Assembly (NCBI GenBank): GCA_965233705.1
Contig: CBDDTF010000003.1
Location: 186,001 to 250,000, forward strand
DNA from: Algihabitans sp965233705
GTDB lineage: Bacteria > Pseudomonadota > Alphaproteobacteria > Kiloniellales > DSM-21159
Direction: 5' to 3'
DNA length: 64,000 nt
Of the stretch, positions 62,114 to 64,000 are shown piece after piece (the stretch's first letter is position 1; each line of letters opens with the position of its first letter). Under the pieces are notes generated by a model. It saw only the letters and a program-made list of their open reading frames with translations, was not told where the DNA came from and searched no databases. Position numbers and translations under genes: made by a program.

Positions 62114-62317
62114 GTGAGTACGGGCGCGATCCTGACGAAGGCGGTCGATCTCCGGGGCGTCTACGTCGGATCGGTCGGCGATCTGCACGCCGCGCTCCGC
62201 TCCGGCATTCGTCCGATCATCGACGAGGTCTTCGCTTTCGAGCACGCCGATGCGGCCTTCGAGCGACGGCGCAGCGGCGCCCACCGCGGCAAGGTGGTGA
62301 TCGAAATCGCCGCCTGA
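62114..62317 (+). pseudogene. C-terminal remnant of a zinc-type alcohol dehydrogenase / quinone oxidoreductase
   Basis: About 67 residues match only the last fifth of MDR-family dehydrogenases: LRGVYVGSVGDLHAALRSGIRPIIDEVFAFEHADAAFERRRSGAHRGKVVIEI. The N-terminal catalytic domain and Rossmann GxGxxG are absent upstream in any frame, and no ribosome binding site or start fits. This looks like a degenerate left-over of a full-length gene, supported by its isolated position among repeats. Confidence 0.75.
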
Positions 62318-62474
62318 TTGCGCAGGAGGGGCGGCAGGGTCTGGCCGCCCACCCGCCTTCGCCCCGCGCGCGGCGTGGCGGCGACCCCGGTGCCCGCCCC
62401 TTCGACTGGTGTAGAATCCATCGCGAGTTGTATTTTCGCTTCTATTCCAGGGCGCCGAGGCGGGAGGAGTCGAG

Positions 62475-63116
62475 ATGATCGAGCCGGGGGTGGTCGAGCC
62501 GGGGGTGGTCGAGCATATCCTGGCCCTGACGACCTTCGCGGCGGTCTCGAGCTGGACGCCGGGGCCCAACAACCTGATGCTGGCCGCCTCCGGCGCCAAC
62601 TTCGGCTTCCAACGCAGCCTGCCGCACATCGCGGGGATCGTGGTCGGCGCGCTGAGCCTGTTCGGGCTGTGCATCGTCGGGATCGGCGCTGTGGTGACGG
62701 CCGCGCCGGGGCTGTCCGTCGCGCTGCAACTGCTCGGCGCGGCCTATCTTCTGTGGTTGGCCTGGCGCATCGCCGCGGCCGGGCGGGCGACCGGCGGCGA
62801 GCGGGACCGGCCGCTGACGCTGCTCGAGGCCGCCGGCTTCCAGTTCGCCAATCCCAAGGCCTGGAGCCTCGGCCTCGGCGCGGCCACCGCCTTCATGGAC
62901 CCGGCGCTCTCGCCCCTGGTGGCCGGCGGGCTGATCCTCCTGGCCTTTCTTCTGGCCATGCTGCTCGGTCAGCCGGTCTGGGTGCTGTTCGGGGTCGGCA
63001 TCGGCCGCCTGCTCAACAGCGGCCGGCGTTTGCGGGTCTTCAATGTGGCGATGGGGCTGCTGCTGGCTTTGTCGGTGCTGACCATCGTCGATCTGGAGCG
63101 GCTGCTGAACCTCTGA
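62475..63116 (+). CDS. LysE/RhtB family amino-acid exporter
   Basis: A 213-residue inner-membrane protein with about six helices, of the LysE translocator family. The early SSWTPGPNNLMLAASGANFGF stretch (T-P-G-P-N) is the family signature, and FANPKAWSLGLGA is the second conserved loop. The N terminus has an exact 15-bp duplication (62481-62495 and 62496-62510) coding EPGVV twice. GGGAGGAG precedes the ATG. The exported compound is unknown. Confidence 0.9.
   Translation: MIEPGVVEPGVVEHILALTTFAAVSSWTPGPNNLMLAASGANFGFQRSLPHIAGIVVGALSLFGLCIVGIGAVVTAAPGLSVALQLLGAAYLLWLAWRIAAAGRATGGERDRPLTLLEAAGFQFANPKAWSLGLGAATAFMDPALSPLVAGGLILLAFLLAMLLGQPVWVLFGVGIGRLLNSGRRLRVFNVAMGLLLALSVLTIVDLERLLNL
62481..62510. 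repeat. 15-bp duplication at the N terminus of the LysE gene
   Basis: GAGCCGGGGGTGGTC occurs twice in frame directly after the start codon region, extending the N terminus by five residues. Confidence 0.85.
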
Positions 63117-63128
63117 GCAGGCCATGAC

Positions 63129-63189
63129 GACAGCGCATGACGGCCTTGTCTCGCGGCGGCTTTGACAGCCCGGCCGAGATGCGCTTGTC
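63129..63189 (+). other. Long imperfect hairpin downstream of the LysE gene
   Basis: GACAGCGCAT (63129-63138) can pair with ATGCGCTTGTC (63179-63189) with one bulge, with inner GGCC/GGCC arms. It lies 12 bases past the LysE stop and 85 bases ahead of a terminator. It could be part of the 3' untranslated region or of a small RNA. Confidence 0.5.
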
Positions 63190-63273
63190 TCATTAGCGGT
63201 CGGCTTTCGACCACTTCACCTGACTTCGTCCCTTCGGCGCGCGGGACACTGCCCCTACGTCGCCGCGTGCCAC

Positions 63274-63306
63274 AGCCCTCCGGTCCCGACCGGGGGGCTA
63301 TTTTTT
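63274..63306 (+). terminator. Rho-independent terminator, plus strand
   Basis: AGCCCTCCGGTC pairs with GACCGGGGGGCT (one G-U pair) at 63274-63299, followed by ATTTTTT to 63306. It ends the LysE transcript or a separate small RNA and lies just before the 3' end of the convergent XRE gene. Confidence 0.85.
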
Positions 63307-63328
63307 GGGCGGGACCGGGGCCGGGCGC

Positions 63329-63928
63329 TCAATAGTCGTCCAGGTAGACCACCTCGATCGGCGGGTCGTCCTCGAACAGGCTGGGATCGTCGGTGCCGCC
63401 GTTCAGCGGCTCCAGCTCGATGCGCACCACCAGGCGCGCGCCCTCCAGCAGGAACGGCGTCCAGAGCTCCCGCGCGGCGAAGCGCTGGCCGGACGGCGTG
63501 ACGATGCCGGTCAGGAAGGAGATGTAGGCGACGTCGTAGAGCCAGCCGGCCAGCTCGTCGCGCTCCAGAATGCGCCGCGCGCCTGGCGACAATCGCGTGC
63601 CGTCGATGCGCACCGGCTTATCCGGCGGCACCTCGATCTCCATCAGTTTCTGGAAACGCTGCGAGGCGGCGAGCAGCGTGTGGTCGGTGCCGGCAAGCGT
63701 CACCGGGAAGAGCGAGCGCTGCACGGCATGAATCATCCGCGTCTCGAGATCCGGACGGTTCTCGCGCAGGAAGTCGCGGAGCAGGCTTTGATACCGCAAC
63801 TCAGGCTCGAACAGCCCGGACTCCCAGCGCGAGACAGTCCCCTGGGAGACGTCGAGAGCCGCGGCGAGGTCGCTTTGAGTCATAAGTTTGTGTCGCCGGA
63901 CCCGGCGGATCAAGGCAGCCCAATCCAT
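63329..63928 (-). CDS. XRE family transcriptional regulator with C-terminal sensor-like domain
   Basis: A 199-residue protein from the ATG at 63928, which follows AGGAAAATC; an in-frame TTG at 63955 would add nine residues. The N-terminal HTH is ALIRRVRRHKLMTQSDLAAALDVSQGTVSRWESG. A C-terminal domain of about 130 residues starts LAGTDHTLLAASQRFQKLMEIE and looks like a small ligand-sensing (PAS-like) domain, ending in an acidic strand IEVVYLDDY. The effector is unknown. Confidence 0.83.
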   Translation of the reverse strand: MDWAALIRRVRRHKLMTQSDLAAALDVSQGTVSRWESGLFEPELRYQSLLRDFLRENRPDLETRMIHAVQRSLFPVTLAGTDHTLLAASQRFQKLMEIEVPPDKPVRIDGTRLSPGARRILERDELAGWLYDVAYISFLTGIVTPSGQRFAARELWTPFLLEGARLVVRIELEPLNGGTDDPSLFEDDPPIEVVYLDDY

Positions 63929-64000
63929 GATTTTCCTGAGGTAAAATTGTCCCAATTTCAGTTAAACCATTCGCCCTCAAACTTAGTCAATACCTCATTG

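Overview
This 64 kb window is very GC-rich, densely coding chromosomal DNA from an alphaproteobacterium, most likely Rhodospirillales in the broad sense. The pointers are the ruvA-ruvB-ybgC-tolQRAB-pal-cpoB-tilS-ftsH-(folP)-glmM gene order, a fused TrpEG behind a trp attenuator, RpoH, DUF1127 mini-proteins, and promoter boxes of the alphaproteobacterial general stress sigma factor EcfG (GGAAC-N16/17-CGTT). I see no insertion sequence, prophage, plasmid gene, CRISPR array or rRNA. The one tRNA is tRNA-Glu(CTC) at 37.7 kb.

Layout. 0-16.6 kb is a housekeeping block: the Holliday junction genes ruvAB, the complete Tol-Pal envelope system, tilS, an ftsH broken by an apparent 14-nt deletion, a convergent aidB-like gene, then folP, glmM and thiD. 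16.7-21.0 kb holds a MocR-type regulator, two DUF1127 mini-proteins flanking phzF and a GNAT acetyltransferase, a MaoC-like hydratase and a GDCCVxC protein. An SLC13 permease and the serine genes serC-serA follow. Between serA and purA (26.4-28.6 kb) sits a three-gene cassette I do not recognise. Its middle protein carries a PD-(D/E)XK-like nuclease motif. 30-37.6 kb has a membrane-anchored pseudokinase, rpoH, rluD, a Nudix protein, a threonine aldolase and a small lipoprotein.

38-45.4 kb looks like a general-stress island. It holds a phospholipase-D family enzyme, a secreted PRC-barrel protein, several short YqjD/YqjE/DUF3618-like membrane-anchored proteins and a DedA-like protein. Four perfect and one near-perfect EcfG boxes lie upstream of these units. 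45.4-52.7 kb is a catabolic locus: a tripartite tricarboxylate transporter (tctCBA) diverges from a GntR regulator, an isocitrate-lyase-family C-C lyase and an aconitase-family LeuCD-like pair. This resembles dimethylmaleate/dimethylmalate-type degradation. 53-56 kb has a spermidine-synthase-like protein and a stand-alone acyl-AMP ligase plus acyl carrier protein. 57-64 kb holds a frame-disrupted HTH/coiled-coil gene, a LuxR regulator, trpL-trpEG, OsmC, an ArsR regulator, a dehydrogenase remnant, a LysE exporter and an XRE regulator.

Two repeat classes run through the window. The first is an intergenic palindromic element (four copies, at 26.0, 39.9, 52.8 and 57.5 kb), three of which begin exactly on the TAG stop codon of the neighbouring gene. 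The second is short tandem repeats with 12-16 bp units, dense from 40 to 62.5 kb and often placed on the start or stop codon of a gene. All functional calls are read by eye from protein motifs and gene context; no database search was run.
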